Below the pieces are notes generated by a model. The model ran no database searches. It was not told the DNA's origin and saw nothing but the letters and a program-made list of their open reading frames with translations. Positions 44,424 to 57,400 of a DNA stretch of 64,000 bases are shown here, in pieces. The stretch lies in NCBI GenBank assembly GCA_027924645.1, contig BSBN01001687.1, positions 7,998,001-8,062,000 of the forward strand, in the 5' to 3' direction. Numbering within the stretch: the first letter of the stretch is position 1; each line of letters opens with the position of its first letter. Made by a program: the position numbers and the translations under genes. The DNA comes from Cunninghamia lanceolata. Taxonomy: Eukaryota > Streptophyta > Pinopsida > Cupressales > Cupressaceae.

Positions 44424-45769
44424 TACTCCCCAGAAGAAGAAATCTCAAGTCCACTTGAGATGAGAGTATGAAGATCTGCACCATGTTTCTGGATCTGCTC
44501 TTCAGTCATCCATACTGCTTCAGAATTAGGTTTTCCCTTCCAAGAGACTAGATACTCCAAGTACTGTTTGTTCCGGGTCTATTTGACCACTCTGGTGTCC
44601 AAAACCTTCTGCAACTGTGGAGGATCATGCTTGGGAATGTCATCATGGACTGTATCCTGTAGTAGATCCTGATCGGCATCTGGATAAGACTTGTATGGAG
44701 TTAAATCACATACATTGAATATAGGGGACAAACCAAGATCAGGTGGGAGTTGTATCTCATAAACATTTTGTCCATGCTTGTGCAAGATCTGACATGGTCC
44801 AACTTTTCGCTGCATGAGTTTAGTATATTTTCCCTTAGGAAGTCTGTCCTTCTTCAAATGAACCCATACCAAATCTCCAACATCAAACTGTACATCCTTC
44901 TTCTTTTTATCAGCATATTCCTTATACTTCAAGGTGGTTTGCTGCAGTTGGGTCTTGACTTGATCATGAACCTCTTTTATGGCTTCTGCAAAAACTTCTC
45001 CTTCTGCACTAATAGGGTCTACTGTAGGTAGATCTCTCAATTCCAAAATTCCTCTTGGATGCATACCATAAACTATTTGAAAAGGTGATTTCCCTGTGCT
45101 CCTATTGACAGTATCATTATAGGAAAATTCAGCTTGAGATAGAATATTATCCCACTTTTCTCCATGTTGTTTTGGAATACATAACTGTCCACCTTTGAAC
45201 AACAATCCATCCTGAATCAAAAATTCAGAGAATTCAGCATGATATTTCTCCCCAAAAGAAGTACATACATGATATATCTCCCCAAAATCTTCATCTGTCT
45301 CATACATGGTCTTTAGTGAAGCAATGCCAACACTTTCTAACTGAATCTGGTTGACTGTTAGGACTCTCCTGCTCAAAGCATCTGCAACTTTATTCTTGAC
45401 TTCTTTCTTATGCTTCAATGTAAAAGTAAAAGCTTGTAAGGTTTCTACCCATTTCATGTGTCTGTGGTTCAGCTTTTCCTGGCTGTTTATGAAACTCAGA
45501 GCCTGGTTATCTGTGAATACTATGAATTCCTTTGGCATCAAGTAATGCCTCCATTTCTTGAGTGACTGGACTAAAGCATACATTTCCAAATCATATGAGG
45601 AATACCTCTTTTTAGCATCATTGAGCTTCTCACTGAAAAATGCAATAGGTCTACCTTCTTGGCTGAGTACTGCTCCAATGGCCATGTGACTGGCATCACA
45701 TTCCACCTGAAAGATTTTGTTAAAGTATGGAAGTGCAAGGACTGGCTGCTGTGCCACCTTCCTTTTCAA
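44424..45769 (-). pseudogene. Chromovirus B pol, 3' part: RNase H, integrase lacking its core, chromodomain-like tail
   Basis: From 45769 down, RNase H is clear: VECDASHMAIGAVL, FTDNQAL and VADALSR. The protein then reads QLCIPKQHGEKW (about 45185-45150), passing directly from the start of the integrase region to its last part (FSYNDTVNRSTGKSPF). The HHCC finger and the whole D,D,E core are missing without loss of frame. The C-terminal tail follows, then TAG at 44579-44581. Beyond the stop the same frame continues as YLEYLVSWKGKP and AVWMTEEQIQKHG, chromodomain-like, up to the LTR. It cannot encode an active integrase. Confidence 0.85.
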
Positions 45770-45808
45770 TGTTTCAAAAGAATCATCTGCTCTTTGAGTC
45801 CAAACAAA

Positions 45809-47218
45809 TCAGCACTTCTGTCCTCCTTTGATGGTATCAAGCATGGGTGCACAAATATGACTAAACCCTCTTATAAACTTCCTGTAGAAGGTTGCTAACC
45901 CATGGAAACTTCTGACATCATTCATAGTCTTTGGGGTTGGCCAAGACAATATGGCACTTACCTTCTCCTTATCCATTTGTAACTTTCCTTGTGAAATGAC
46001 AAAACCCAAATATGTGATCTCCTCTTGCATGAACAAACACTTGTCTAAATTTATCATCAGCTGCTCTTCATGTAACCTCTTAAGAACCAAATCTATGTGT
46101 CTGAGATGTTCTCCTTTTGTGTTGCTGAAAATCAGAATGTCATCTAGATATACTATGACAAACTTACCAATGAACTCTTTCAAAACCTCATTCATCAACC
46201 TCATAAAAGTACTAGGTGCATTAGATAAACCAAAAGGCATAACCTTCCACTCATATAACCCTTCATTAGTTTTGAATGCTGTTTTCCATTCATCTCCTGG
46301 TCTAATCCTGATCTGATGATATCCACTCTTCAAATCTATTTTTGTAAAATACTTAGCACCTCCCAAACAGTCAAGTAAATCCTCTATCCTAGGGATTGGA
46401 AACCTATACTTGATTGTGATCTTGTTAATAGCTCTGGAATCTGTGCAAAGCCTCCAAGTACCTTCCTTCTTTGGTGCTAGTACAGCTGGTACTGCACATG
46501 GACTTAGACTTTTCCCAATCAGACCTGAACCCAATAATTCTTCAATTTGTCTGGCTACTTCTGCATTCTGTTCTGGAGTTAGCTTATAGGCTGCTTTGTT
46601 TGGAAGTGTTGACCCTGGAATTAAGTCTATGCAGTGACTAATATCTCTGACAGGTGGTAGGGATCTTGGCATTCCCTCTGAGATGATACCTTTGTACTTA
46701 TCCAATAGCTCTTGGATAGCTGGGTCTATGAACCTTTGCTTCTTCTCTTCCTTGACTTCTTGCTGCTGTTCTTTATTCACCCTCATACATGGGATTAGGG
46801 CATATGCAACTGCACCTTCTGCTGCTACTTCTTTCATGAACTGTTTACCTTCCATCAGCATTACCTTCACCTCTTTTCCTTTAGATTTCTCCTCTTTCTC
46901 CGTCAATGGTAGTAACGTTATAACCTTACCATCTTTAGTGATTTTATAGGTATTTCTAATACCATCATGTTGTGCCTTCAAATCATACTGCCATGGTCTA
47001 CCAAATAAAAGATTGCAAGCATCCATCGTGGTAATATCAAACAACAACTTATCCTTATATGCTCCAATCTGAAATTCTACCCAAGCCTGCTCTTCTACAG
47101 TTGTCTGCTGACCTTGGGTAAGCCATGAGACTTTATATGGGGATGGGTGAGGCAATCTCCTAAGCTTAAGCTTTGTCACCATTTCTTCAGACAAAATTTT
47201 CAGTAGAACCAGAATCAA
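45809..47218 (-). pseudogene. Chromovirus B protease (part) and reverse transcriptase
   Basis: The rest of the protease and the RT follow in a different frame from gag. Protease tail LLFGRPWQYDL, then RT with WRLCTDSRAINKIT, PFGLSNAPSTFMRLM and the catalytic YLDDILIFS near 46150. The frame ends at TGA 45809-45811, which probably derives from CGA. The same frame then continues into the RNase H part from 45769. Confidence 0.85.
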
Positions 47219-48518
47219 TCAAAACTTTACATGCCTTACCTCCTGCTTTGCAAATAGTCCTGAAAAGAGACTTTCTTTGAGGGGATTCTTTATCAGGTAC
47301 CTTCATGGTAGTCATTGTTCTTCTCATCATTAGAGACTCTCCACTTTCTGGGTATCCATAAGTATCAGGAGCATTCACACTCTGAAAAGCATTAGAGCCT
47401 GTCATACTTTGATTATCAGGTTCTTGGATCAGATTTGTTCTCCTTTCTCCTGTTGAGCTTGTGGCCTTTTCTGGACATCTGCTGGCTATATGGCCTTCTT
47501 TGTTACAGTTATAACATCTGATGGATCCTCTGCCCTGGGATCTTCCTCTAAAAGGTCTTCTACCTCTGAAGTTTCCTTGCTGACTATAATTTTCCCCCTG
47601 GTTCTGACTATTGTTTCCCTTACTATTGTCATGACTGGATTCTCCTTGATATCCATGTCCATGTCCTCTACCTCTAAAAGGACCTCTTCCACCCCTTTGT
47701 TGTCTTCCTCTTCCTCTATTGTGTTGTTCTTGTTTTCTCTTTAACTTCTCTTCCACTTTCAATGCCAACTGAAAGCATTTTTGAACTGTATCTGGATTAT
47801 GCAGACTTAAATCTTCCTGAATGTTGAACCTCAATCCATTAAGGTATCTGGCTACCTTCTCTTCTTCACTTTCCTTTACCTTTGTTTTCATACAAAGTTT
47901 CATGAATTCTTCTGTATATGAGCTGACATCTAGCTCCTTCTGCTTCAGGTTTTGCTTCCTCTTGTGTAATTGGATATTGTAATCCAATGGGACATAAGCT
48001 TCCTTTACTAATGCCATCATCTTCTTCCATGTAGTGACTCTACGCTTTCCTTCCTGTACTCTATCATCTTGGACGAAATTCCACCATGTCAAGGCAGCTT
48101 CTTTCATTTTTGACTGGGCTATTTTCATCCTCTGTTGTTCTGGTATCTCCTCTGTTTCAAAGAAATTGTTCAAGGAGTCTATCCACTCCATCACTGAATC
48201 AGGTTCCATCTTTCCTGTAAACACTGGAAAATCCAGTTTCACATCCATGGTTCTCCTCTCCATGGCCTTGAGGGCGTTCAACAGTGGTCTCTGGTCTGCA
48301 GGAATGACCTCCTCGTTCCAACTAGGGATCTCTTCTTCTTCCCTATCTTCTTCTCTACCAGAACCTACTCTGCTCCTCAACTTCGCTAACTCATCCTTCA
48401 ATTCCTGATTCTGAGCCTTCACGGCCTTGCTCTCTGCAATCTGTTTCTTCACCATAACTGCCAACTCAATGTTGGTCATCCTTGCCGGAATCTCAGATGT
48501 TCCTTTTTCATCCGACAT
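47187..48518 (-). CDS. gag: Chromovirus B gag and start of protease
   Basis: 443 codons from ATG 48518. A charged coiled-coil N-terminus (about residues 20-65) precedes the gag core with MEWIDSLNNFF and AALTWWNFV (about 110-150). An RG-rich stretch (about 270-335) and a CCHC knuckle CYNCNKEGHIASRC (about 340) follow. The frame runs into the protease active site DSGSTENFV and stops at a TGA two codons later. A single missing base moves the rest of the protease into the frame beginning at 47218. The gag part itself is intact and could still package RNA. Confidence 0.88.
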   Translation of the reverse strand: MSDEKGTSEIPARMTNIELAVMVKKQIAESKAVKAQNQELKDELAKLRSRVGSGREEDREEEEIPSWNEEVIPADQRPLLNALKAMERRTMDVKLDFPVFTGKMEPDSVMEWIDSLNNFFETEEIPEQQRMKIAQSKMKEAALTWWNFVQDDRVQEGKRRVTTWKKMMALVKEAYVPLDYNIQLHKRKQNLKQKELDVSSYTEEFMKLCMKTKVKESEEEKVARYLNGLRFNIQEDLSLHNPDTVQKCFQLALKVEEKLKRKQEQHNRGRGRQQRGGRGPFRGRGHGHGYQGESSHDNSKGNNSQNQGENYSQQGNFRGRRPFRGRSQGRGSIRCYNCNKEGHIASRCPEKATSSTGERRTNLIQEPDNQSMTGSNAFQSVNAPDTYGYPESGESLMMRRTMTTMKVPDKESPQRKSLFRTICKAGGKACKVLIDSGSTENFV

Positions 48519-48550
48519 CCTGCTATATCCTGATCTTTTCCAGAAGATCC

Positions 48551-48570
48551 TTCCTTTGCTCTGATACCAC
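48551..48570 (-). other. Chromovirus B primer-binding site, initiator-Met tRNA type
   Basis: On the minus strand TGGTATCAGAGC starts two bases after the 5' LTR end (48573). This is the classic complement of the plant initiator methionine tRNA 3' end. Confidence 0.9.
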
Positions 48571-48572
48571 TA

Positions 48573-50226
48573 TGATGCAGAGGTAAAACGCAACAGGAGC
48601 TTACAAATGGGAAGGAGGAATCATTCGGCTTAACAGCATCATCATATTTCTTGCTAACACAGTCAGCATCATGATATTTCGAAGAGGCATGAAATATCCT
48701 CCTGCTAGCTACTGTTCACTTCCTTATCGCCTTTCGCCTTTCGCCTTTCGCCTGTCAGCAGCATCATCACATTCGGCAAGCGCAAACATCCTCCTGATGT
48801 TCACTGTTCATCTTACCGCCAAACTCTACCTTCATCATCATGATGTTTAGCATCATCTTCATCAGCAGGATATAAAATATCCGGTTCCTCCGATATATCC
48901 TGATGATGACAACTTCAAGCACCTTTCCTTCGATGCTTACGTCACCCTGATATCTGACTACTCAAACAACAGCATCATGATATGACTTATCCGGTCATAT
49001 TGAAACATCCTGATGATGTTAACCAAACTTTATGCCGATGACTTACGCCGATGCCAAAACACTTAGCGACAGCAGGATAAACTTGCATAGGGTGATATTC
49101 GCAATATCCTGATGACGATGATGTCACGTGCACCTGATGATGATGTCAACAGGATATAAGACACTTATATCCTCCGCAACATGATAATGAATATCTGGTG
49201 ATCTTTTCAATATCCTGATGATGACCTCTCCAGTCCTTAGTCAAAAAGTGAACTTTCACTCCTACATGTGATAGCGATATGCGGATGATGGATACACACG
49301 AAAGATGATCCTGACGATTATATATACCCTGAGTATATATCCAACCTATATCATCCTGATGCACTTGAAACATACAATCTTTATCAGCTTCATAACCCGA
49401 TCCGGATAGCGATATACTCGCAGATGACGATGCGATTCACTCGGGCTGGAAAAGTACATGCAGATCCCTGTATATCCGTCAGCTGCATGCAAACTCACAG
49501 AACCGCACAATTTCACAAAGAAAATATGATGATCGGGCCGGATCACCTTCAGATTAAAACTTAACAGTTTATCTTCCTAAACCCTAGCACATGAGGATGC
49601 TAGGTTGATTCATAGCATGCTACCAATCGATCTCCCACACAATGAAATGCATAAACAGAAAACTAAAATACAACCTAAACTAACATGCATGACCAATCCA
49701 CCGATTCACAGAATCAACCGGTGGAAGGGTTGAAAGAATCCATCAACTTGTAATCAGAACAGAGATCAAAACACAAACAGCTGATAAAACCAGATAATGC
49801 AATTGATGAGATCTTATTTAGATGAAACACAAATGTCCTGTTTCTACAATGTTTCACAATGTCTGGACTGATCTCTGGATTTCACTCAATCACCAGTACA
49901 ACATAACATAACTACTCTCTACTACTCTGATATCTTAACATGATCTCAAACCCTAACTGATCTGAGTTATTTATAGCAATATCCTACGAGTACTACCAAC
50001 TCGATTCCCAGCGGCTGGAAGCTTCCAAGCGGCTGGGAGAGGACAGCTCTTACTACCTGAACACGAACTCTAACTGCCTGCACACTCTCCTAGGCTGATC
50101 TAATACATATGCATTGGTCCAATGGACCTTATTACATTATGAAGTCAAACATGCTAAAAATAGACTAATGTCCTGTCATGCGGACAATGAACCTATATCC
50201 TGTCTTGTAGGGGTGCTCCTGCACCA
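48573..50226 (-). repeat. Chromovirus B 5' LTR (1654 bp)
   Basis: On the minus strand it runs from 50226 to 48573. Partner of 42795-44423. The TGACGTCA of the partner is changed to TGATGTCA here (near 49119). TATA-like CTATAAATAA (minus) lies at 49967-49976. Confidence 0.92.
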
Positions 50227-50412
50227 GGAACAATAGAATTTTTAAAGATGAGGCCAAGAATCCTAAAGAAGTGTTTGTCTTGTTCTCTAAACAACTGGTG
50301 GAAAATGTTTCAACATGTAACCTTAAAACTCTGGAGGCCCCACCTACTTTGGTAGAAGTCAAGGTTGTTAACGATTGGGGTCTGGTTGTTGATATCAACA
50401 AGTTCAATAACT
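50227..50412 (+). pseudogene. LINE ORF2, piece between the two insertions
   Basis: After the GGAAC duplication the LINE frame continues, open for about 60 codons (NRIFKDEAKNPKEVF ... VVDINKFNN), to the CACTA insertion at 50413. The ACT at 50410-50412 is the left CACTA target duplication. Confidence 0.85.
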
Positions 50413-50439
50413 CACTAGTAGAATTTTGGCAAATAAATG

Positions 50440-50690
50440 ACTAGGTGACTAAAAATTTTAGTCAAGACAACTAAAAATGACTAAATTCTAATCATTTTTT
50501 GCAACACAACTATAAATTACTAAATAAATGACTAATTTGATCATCATAAGTGACTAATTTGATCATAAGTGGAAAATTAAGTGGAAAGTAATAAAAAAGA
50601 AAGTGAAAGGCTTAGTTTTTTTATCATCATAAGTGACTAATTTGATCATAAGTGGAAAATTAAGTGGAAACTAATAAAAAAACTTTGTTT
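50440..50690. repeat. CACTA left subterminal repeats
   Basis: Many GACTAA/TGACTAAT words, plus a direct duplication of the segment AAGTGACTAATTTGATCATA (near 50549 and 50630) followed by AGTGGAAAATTAAGTGGAAA in both copies. Confidence 0.7.
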
Positions 50691-52802
50691 TTTTGGGGCG
50701 CCAAACAATTTTAAAAGAGAATTTCCATTTCCTTGGGTGCCAAACAATGAAAAATGAATTTTTAGTTGAAGTGTCTATTGAGTGGGCTTTTTAGTTTGTT
50801 GGTTGGAAGAAGTCCAAAGATTTTTTTTGGGCACTGGCATGTTGTTGATAAGATCTGGGATAAAGGCACATTGAGTTTTCTCTAAAGAAACCTTTCTTTG
50901 TTGGCTTTGAATTCATCCACACTACAGAGATTCACAAGGGTTTGAAGACTCGTTGCATGCACGAGGAGATTGTCCAAGGTTTTGAGGAAAAATCATGCCC
51001 ACATTGAGATAATATTCAAGGTTTTCTTGGAAGACTTCATCCTCACATCTTGCCAGGTATACTCTATGTCGTTATGGTTTTTATTTTTGTTTGAAGTTTC
51101 GAGGAAGATCTTGCTTGTCTCTTTTCATTTGATGATGACCATTTGAAGATTTGTCATGACTGTCTTATTTCTTTTGCTAACTGTGCCCTTTTCTACATCT
51201 TGCAACTATCCACATTGTCTCTTTACAATCCATACTTGTACTATGCTAAAAGGCATCTTAGTATTGAATGATTTGATGTGGTTGTCTGTTGTGAGATCAA
51301 CACAGTAAATTCTGAGATGCAATTTTGCATCATGGACACTAGATGTTTATCTTTTATGTCTTTTTCAATTTAGTATATATAGTATTCCAAAGACAGTGCA
51401 AGGAAATGGTATAACTGTGCCATTTAATTTGCAATTGCTCATGCTGAATGAAAGGATACAGAGCTTGTCAAAGCTACGTGCTGCCTTAGTAAAGGCTAAG
51501 GAACATCTTCATAGGCTCTCTAAGGATACACCATATATAGAGTTTGAGCACAAGTAAGTTAGATCAATAGTATTTATTTTTGTACACAGTATTGCTATGT
51601 GAGAAGAACTGATATTAGAGTTTGTCTGAGGATGTACACAGTATTGTTGTGTGAGAAGAACTGATTGAGCCTTTGTGACTGTCCTCAACACTATCTTCTT
51701 TAGGATGAAACTACCCTCTCAATCAATAATGAAAATATATGTTTTGAAGAAAATTTTCTTCCAGTGTGCCTTTCTTATCATTGTGATCTCTCCTTTGGTG
51801 CTACTGTCGCTTGAAGACTACTATCCTCTATATCATGAAACTTCTAACAGTGCATTGTCATTGTGGTTCAATCATGCATTCTACTCTTTAAAAGTTCCTT
51901 ATCATCATGAATTATTCTTACCCTGAGTTATAAGCACTTCCATCAACATTGTTCTTCATGAAGACTCTAACAATGCCTTGGAACTGTCATCTATTGAGTT
52001 TTGAATTTATTCTGTTATGACTATCTTGTGGACTATGGTTAAACCCCTTGTCATTGTCATATGAATGGCTACTATCACTTGTGATTATCGTAGTCCATCT
52101 TATTTAAATCTATCCTTGTTGATCATGAATTGTCTACTAACAACTCACTATCTTGTGTCATTAAAGTCATTCACACTTAGCTCATAGTGAGGTATTTTGT
52201 TTAGTGCTCATTTTCATATCCTAATGGAGTCACGATCTTTGATAAGACCTATAGGTGTGATTATATAAATGTACCATAAGGACTATCCTCTAGGTCCATA
52301 CTGTGTATTTGGTTGAATATTATCTTATGGACTATCCTCTTTACCATCTGACTGTATTCTTAAGGATTGTCCCACTTCATGTAAACCTCTCTTTCCCATG
52401 ATCAACACCTCGAAATTGACTATGGTAGCTCCTTGAGATATTGTCCATGCACTCCTTAATACACTTGTAGGTTGTCCTCTTTTGAAACTTTGTAGGATGG
52501 AAATATTTATTAGTTTACCATATTGCTTTGAAGACAATGAACCCTTGACAAGATTTATGATGTTTTAAAATCCCTCTTGACTGCTCAGTTACTTGTCTTT
52601 ATGTATCTTTTAAAGTTTTTCATACTACCCTATCACTATTATTATTAATTTCAATGTCCCCTTCATGGTTATGCTATGGACTATCATTGTTTATTTGAAT
52701 AGTCATGACTGTGATATCCTTTTGGGAATCTATAGGAAAGTGTCATGCCTTACTTTGAAGTCCATTTCCTTAAATCTTTGCTCTCTGCTTGTTGCTCCTA
52801 TC
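50691..52802. other. CACTA left interior, possible captured exon and GGACTATCC-rich tract
   Basis: No complete gene. An open exon-like stretch at 51426-51553 (LSKLRAALVKAKEHLHRLSK ... IEFEHK, then GTAAGT) has a donor-like end and helical character. Its source gene is unknown. From 51660 to 52690 GACTATC or GGACTATCCTC recurs about eight times with variants (GGATTGTCC, GGTTGTCCTC), another local motif cluster. Confidence 0.35.
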
Positions 52803-53366
52803 CTAGGACTTGGGGTCTCCTTTTTCTCTTTTCCCACTACATATCTTGAAGTCTTGTATATTGATGTGCCATAGACTCCTTCCAATTTGGGGAGTAGACT
52901 CCATTTTGTGAGAATGAATGGTCAATAAAGAGTCAAAGTTTGATACTACTCCCATTGACCCCAAAAACAATTCATGTGCCTTGTCCATGGTTCCATATTT
53001 TGCATACATGTCTACCAGGGCAATTACAACTACAACAAATGACAAAATTCCTCTATCCTTCATGCTTTGATGGATGTCCATACCTTGTTCCAAAGCTCCC
53101 ATTTTGGCACAGACAAGGAGTATACTGGAAAAGGTTGTTGAATTTGGATTTACACCTGCTAATTGCATTTTCTTGAAAGTTTCTAAAGCCTTTTCAACAA
53201 ATCCATTTTGTGCATATCCCGCAACCATTACATTCCATGAGATGACATCTCTTTGAGGCATTCTTCCAAACAGTTCACATGCCTTGTCAATGCTTCCACA
53301 TTTTGCAACTACAACAAATGATAAAATTCCTCTATCCTTCATGCTTTGATGGATTTCCATACCCTG
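52803..53366 (-). pseudogene. PPR gene fragment 1
   Basis: The minus-strand frame from 53360 encodes tandem pentatricopeptide units: KCGSIDKACELFGRMPQRD, VISWNVMVAGYAQNGF, VEKALETFKKMQLAGVNPNS, then a second DMYAKYGTMDKAHELF unit. PPR proteins bind organellar RNA (family knowledge). The fragment lacks a transit peptide and most repeats. It joins the piece at 58945-59065 when the solo LTR is removed. Confidence 0.8.
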
Positions 53367-54478
53367 TGTTGGTTCTCAAATCCGTAGTTTACCAAACCCC
53401 AAAGGATGTCAAACTTTGTGCTTAGGTCTGGTAGTTGATTTAGCCAACTGACGGAAGAAATCAAACTGATTGGACTTCCCTACACTTCAGACCCTGCTTG
53501 GCCTAGGTGGGTGTACTTTATATTCACCAAATAATTATTAGGCTTCAAATATGTTGGTGACTTCATAACAGATTAAAGAATTTATATAATTTTGTCAATT
53601 AAATCATCCACTTCACTTAATCCAATTTGGCATATGATTTGGATTAATTTTTTTTATAAATATTTAAATCCTATTCCAAAAATAGAAAATTAAAATTAGA
53701 TTTTTGAAAATATATACAAGGAAATGATTTTCACAAGAGAACAACTCGTGCCTATTCTTGGGTTATGGAGTCTTTATTCAAAAATATTTGTGCTTCCCTT
53801 TTAGCCACAACTCAATTTGTTTGACAATTCAAGGTCTATGACTTGTACAGACATGCAAATATGTAATTTATCTGGTTCTTCTTTAATAATCTAATTAATC
53901 TTCCCAGGTTATTATGATTCACTTATAGGATTTTAATCCTTTCTCAAAGGAGCCCAATAAACAAACCACATGAGTAATAGCAAATGTGTTCTGACAAATC
54001 AAAAATATACTTGATATATTGATTTGAATAACAAAGGAAAACTAAGTTGGAGACAACCAGATAACTTTGTTAACAATTGAAATCAACAAACAAATGAGAA
54101 CTAAAATTTTAGCACCAGAAAAAAGTAGCTTTTGTATTGATTATCTTCAAAGAATAGGCTGTGGAATGTCTCTTTCAAAAATCAAAATTCCCAGAGAGAG
54201 CCCATAAGATCTTGGATTCCCTTTTATAGATTTAAGGGAAGCAACAAGCTTCAGACCTTTCACATTCAAAATGGCTCTTTGTATTCCCAACCCTTGACAT
54301 TCATTAAAATATTTTCACTTTGATAAGTCTAAATTAGACTTTCAAGCACGTTTTGGAATACATTATAAAAACATGAAAAACATAAAGAGACAAAAAGGAG
54401 AGTGTCCAAGATGCGATGATGATATTTGATTCCAGCATATAGCTCGTTGGTACTATGCACCAAAACGTGTGTTGCTTG

Positions 54479-57400
54479 TCAATCTGCAAGATACATGCTC
54501 TTCCATTGAAAAATTGCAAAATCACTAGGCCATTTGTAGTTTTGAATCTCGAGCAAGTCAACCTGGCGATCCTTCCATCTTTTATCCAGCAAAACTTTAA
54601 CATCCATCACAAATTTCTCATACCCAACATCCAAGGCAATCACTCTATCCAAAATCATGTTGAAGATGATGATGTTGTCATCTCCATTCTTCTTCAAAAA
54701 GTCCATGATTTGACATACTATTTGGCCAAACTCCACTCTCCATGCATCAAGGCTCTTGATTTGCTTTTCTTCTGACAGAATTGAGGGGATAAACTGATGC
54801 TTAAATGTGGCAAAAGAATCAATTTTGGCCTGCATCTTTTGGCCTTCACCATTGGCATACTGGTGCTCCTCCAAGATCAATCCAATCATCCTTTCTGTAG
54901 GCTTCAAAGCTACAGGGGCCTTAGGATTTGTTTGCAAGACTTTATAGAGAATGGTCAAAGTGTGGTGTGAAGGTTTCCATCTTTGATACAATGTGTCCAA
55001 AATAGAAAAAGTCACTTTGAGCTGCTCCATGCCTTGAGATAAGGATGAATAGAAATCATGCACATTTCCTAGCTTATCAACAATTAGCTTCATTCTGTAT
55101 TCCAATATTTTTCAAAAACTTCTAGAACTTTCAACCTTGCCTCTTCTTTTGTCATTTCATTTTGTTTTCTCAAATCTTCAATTTCCTTTTCAAATTTCAA
55201 TTTCATTGCATCAATTTGTTCTATTGTCACTGTGACATCACTTGTTGCTCTTGGTATAGGGGGTTGATATGGTACAATAGCTTGACTTTGAGAAGAACTC
55301 ATATATTGCAATTGCTTTCTCAAATTGACATTCTCAAGGAACAATCTATTTACTTCATCATTTATTTCCTTTTGAGTTTTCTCATAATCTTGTACTCTTT
55401 GTTCTAATCTTTTTACAACAACATGAGTGAACATGGTAGTATGAACAGTGAGGACAGATGCTTCTGTTGTTGATGTATCTTGTAAAGTTTTCACCACAAC
55501 TAAACCCCTCATCTCTTGCACAACATCGAGCAACCTTGGTTTGCTTGTATTCTTTTGTGTGGTCCAGATTGTAAGAATCTCTATTTTTGGGTTGAAACCA
55601 CACCCACTAATACCATCCTCATGATCAAATTTAGAAACAAGTTTTGGATCTTCTTGGCTTCTGACTTGGTTAAGAAAAAAGACTTTTTTTAACTCAAGGC
55701 CAGGAATGATTAGCATATTGCTATTTAGGACCATTTTCATTGCTTCTTCTGGACTCACATTTATTTCATATATCTTCAAAGCTTTAAAAGTTTGTGTGAC
55801 AATCTGATTATGCTGCGATTCATTAGCACCCATTTTGTTTATTGCCAACTTTTCATCATACTCTTTCATTTTCATTTTCAACCAGAAGTCCTTAAAATAT
55901 GGAGTCTTGATAAAGTCATCATCTTCAATAAATCTCATTGATGCCACAATTCTTCCATCTTCCTCCAATTTTGGTTCACCTTGGGTCTGTTTATCCATTC
56001 TGGCCTTAGGCTTGTGTGCATCTGTCTCTTGGTCAACCACTAGTTGATCAACTTCTTCATCACCCAAGTACCTGAGAATATTGGCCACATCTTTAGTGTC
56101 CCCAACTTCTTTAGTCATTTCATAAGGAACAAGTGGAGACTCAGCTTCAGTTCTCTGCCTTTTCAATGAAGGGGATCCATGAACTTGTGGATCTTATACT
56201 GACACATCATCAGGAGTAGGCTCATGAATTTCAATTCCTGCAAACCTCTTCATTGGAAGCTTGGTAGCCTTATGAGGCTGTTTCTCATACTTGCCATAGA
56301 TACTCTCAAAATTATCATTTATCATATCGATCCTCTTCAGAGAATCCTTTTCTTCAGCAAAAAATCTAGAAAAATGGGGATTCTGCTTCTTCTTCTCATC
56401 TTCAATGTTCTTCAAGATTTCCCATTTCCTTTTCCTTGAATAAACTTCTTCAAAAGTTACCAAATTTCTTATCACATCCTCATCAAAAAGAATTTGATGG
56501 AATATCCCCATTTTTGTCAAAATTATTTGCCTTACAAAATTCATGTGACCCTCAGGGTCACAAACTCTATCAATTTCAAATTTTAAAGAATATTTTGCCT
56601 TGAAATAGGCATGCAAGTCCTCAAGAGTGTCTAAGCCAATTGACCAATCACCAAATACTATGGTATTAGGAAAAAATGTGCCCTTTTTATGCCTTTTCAT
56701 CACCTCTTTTTCCATCCACATCATTTGCCACATGAATTCCAGGAACAATATTCTATCTGACACAAACTTTGGCAATTTATGGGGTGGTTGGGGACAACCA
56801 TACACTCTGATGATAGTGTGATCAGGCAAAAAGAACCAATTAGCATAATTATGCTTATGACCTTGTTCTGGTTTATGTGCAAGTGGCCTCAACATCACCA
56901 TGACCTCCTTGGTCAACCTAGGAGACCAATTTCCAAGAGAGTTCATTATCTTAACAGTAAATTCATCATGAAATACAATGTAGTCACTAGTCTGACAAAA
57001 TGAGTCCCACTTATAACACCAACACTCAGTAGGCTTCCTCTGTCCTACTTTATCAATCATGCTTATGTCCATTCTTCTTGACCATTTCCTTTTGTTCTAA
57101 TACATCCAAGGGTTTCTTACCCTCCCTTACATGCAAGAACCCTTCATGTAGTTTCTTCTCAACGTATGATGCAAAATCATACTCAGTATTTGCTTCTGGG
57201 TTCTATATTTTCATGGCCATCATCATCAAGCCAATTGGTATTCTTTCCTGAGCATCAATTCCCAAAACTTCGCATAATGCAAAGTAGGTTCTCTTGAAGT
57301 ACATAGAAAATTCCTCCATAGGGAAAGGCTCAATAGCATTGGATGGGATGCCAATCTTTCTATTGTTGGCCCCCCTTCTCATGTATATTGGCAATTCATC

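Larger units (their letters stand above)
42795..50226 (-). mobile_element. Chromovirus B: complete but defective Ty3 element
   Basis: 7.4 kb, with LTRs 42795-44423 (1629 bp) and 48573-50226 (1654 bp), TG...CA ends and target duplication GGAAC at 42790-42794 and 50227-50231 inside LINE ORF2. The PBS is of the initiator-Met tRNA type, usual for chromoviruses. The LTRs differ by scattered substitutions and two indels: one 7-bp unit of CGCCTTT and 18 bp near 50016, which together account for the 25-bp length difference. The coding part has a frameshift, two nonsense codons and an integrase deletion. Confidence 0.92.

Noticed and set aside
47187..47218. Programmed frameshift between gag and pol in chromovirus B
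   Set aside because: The shift lies just after the protease DSGS site, not at a gag-pol border, and no slippery sequence is evident. A one-base loss is simpler.
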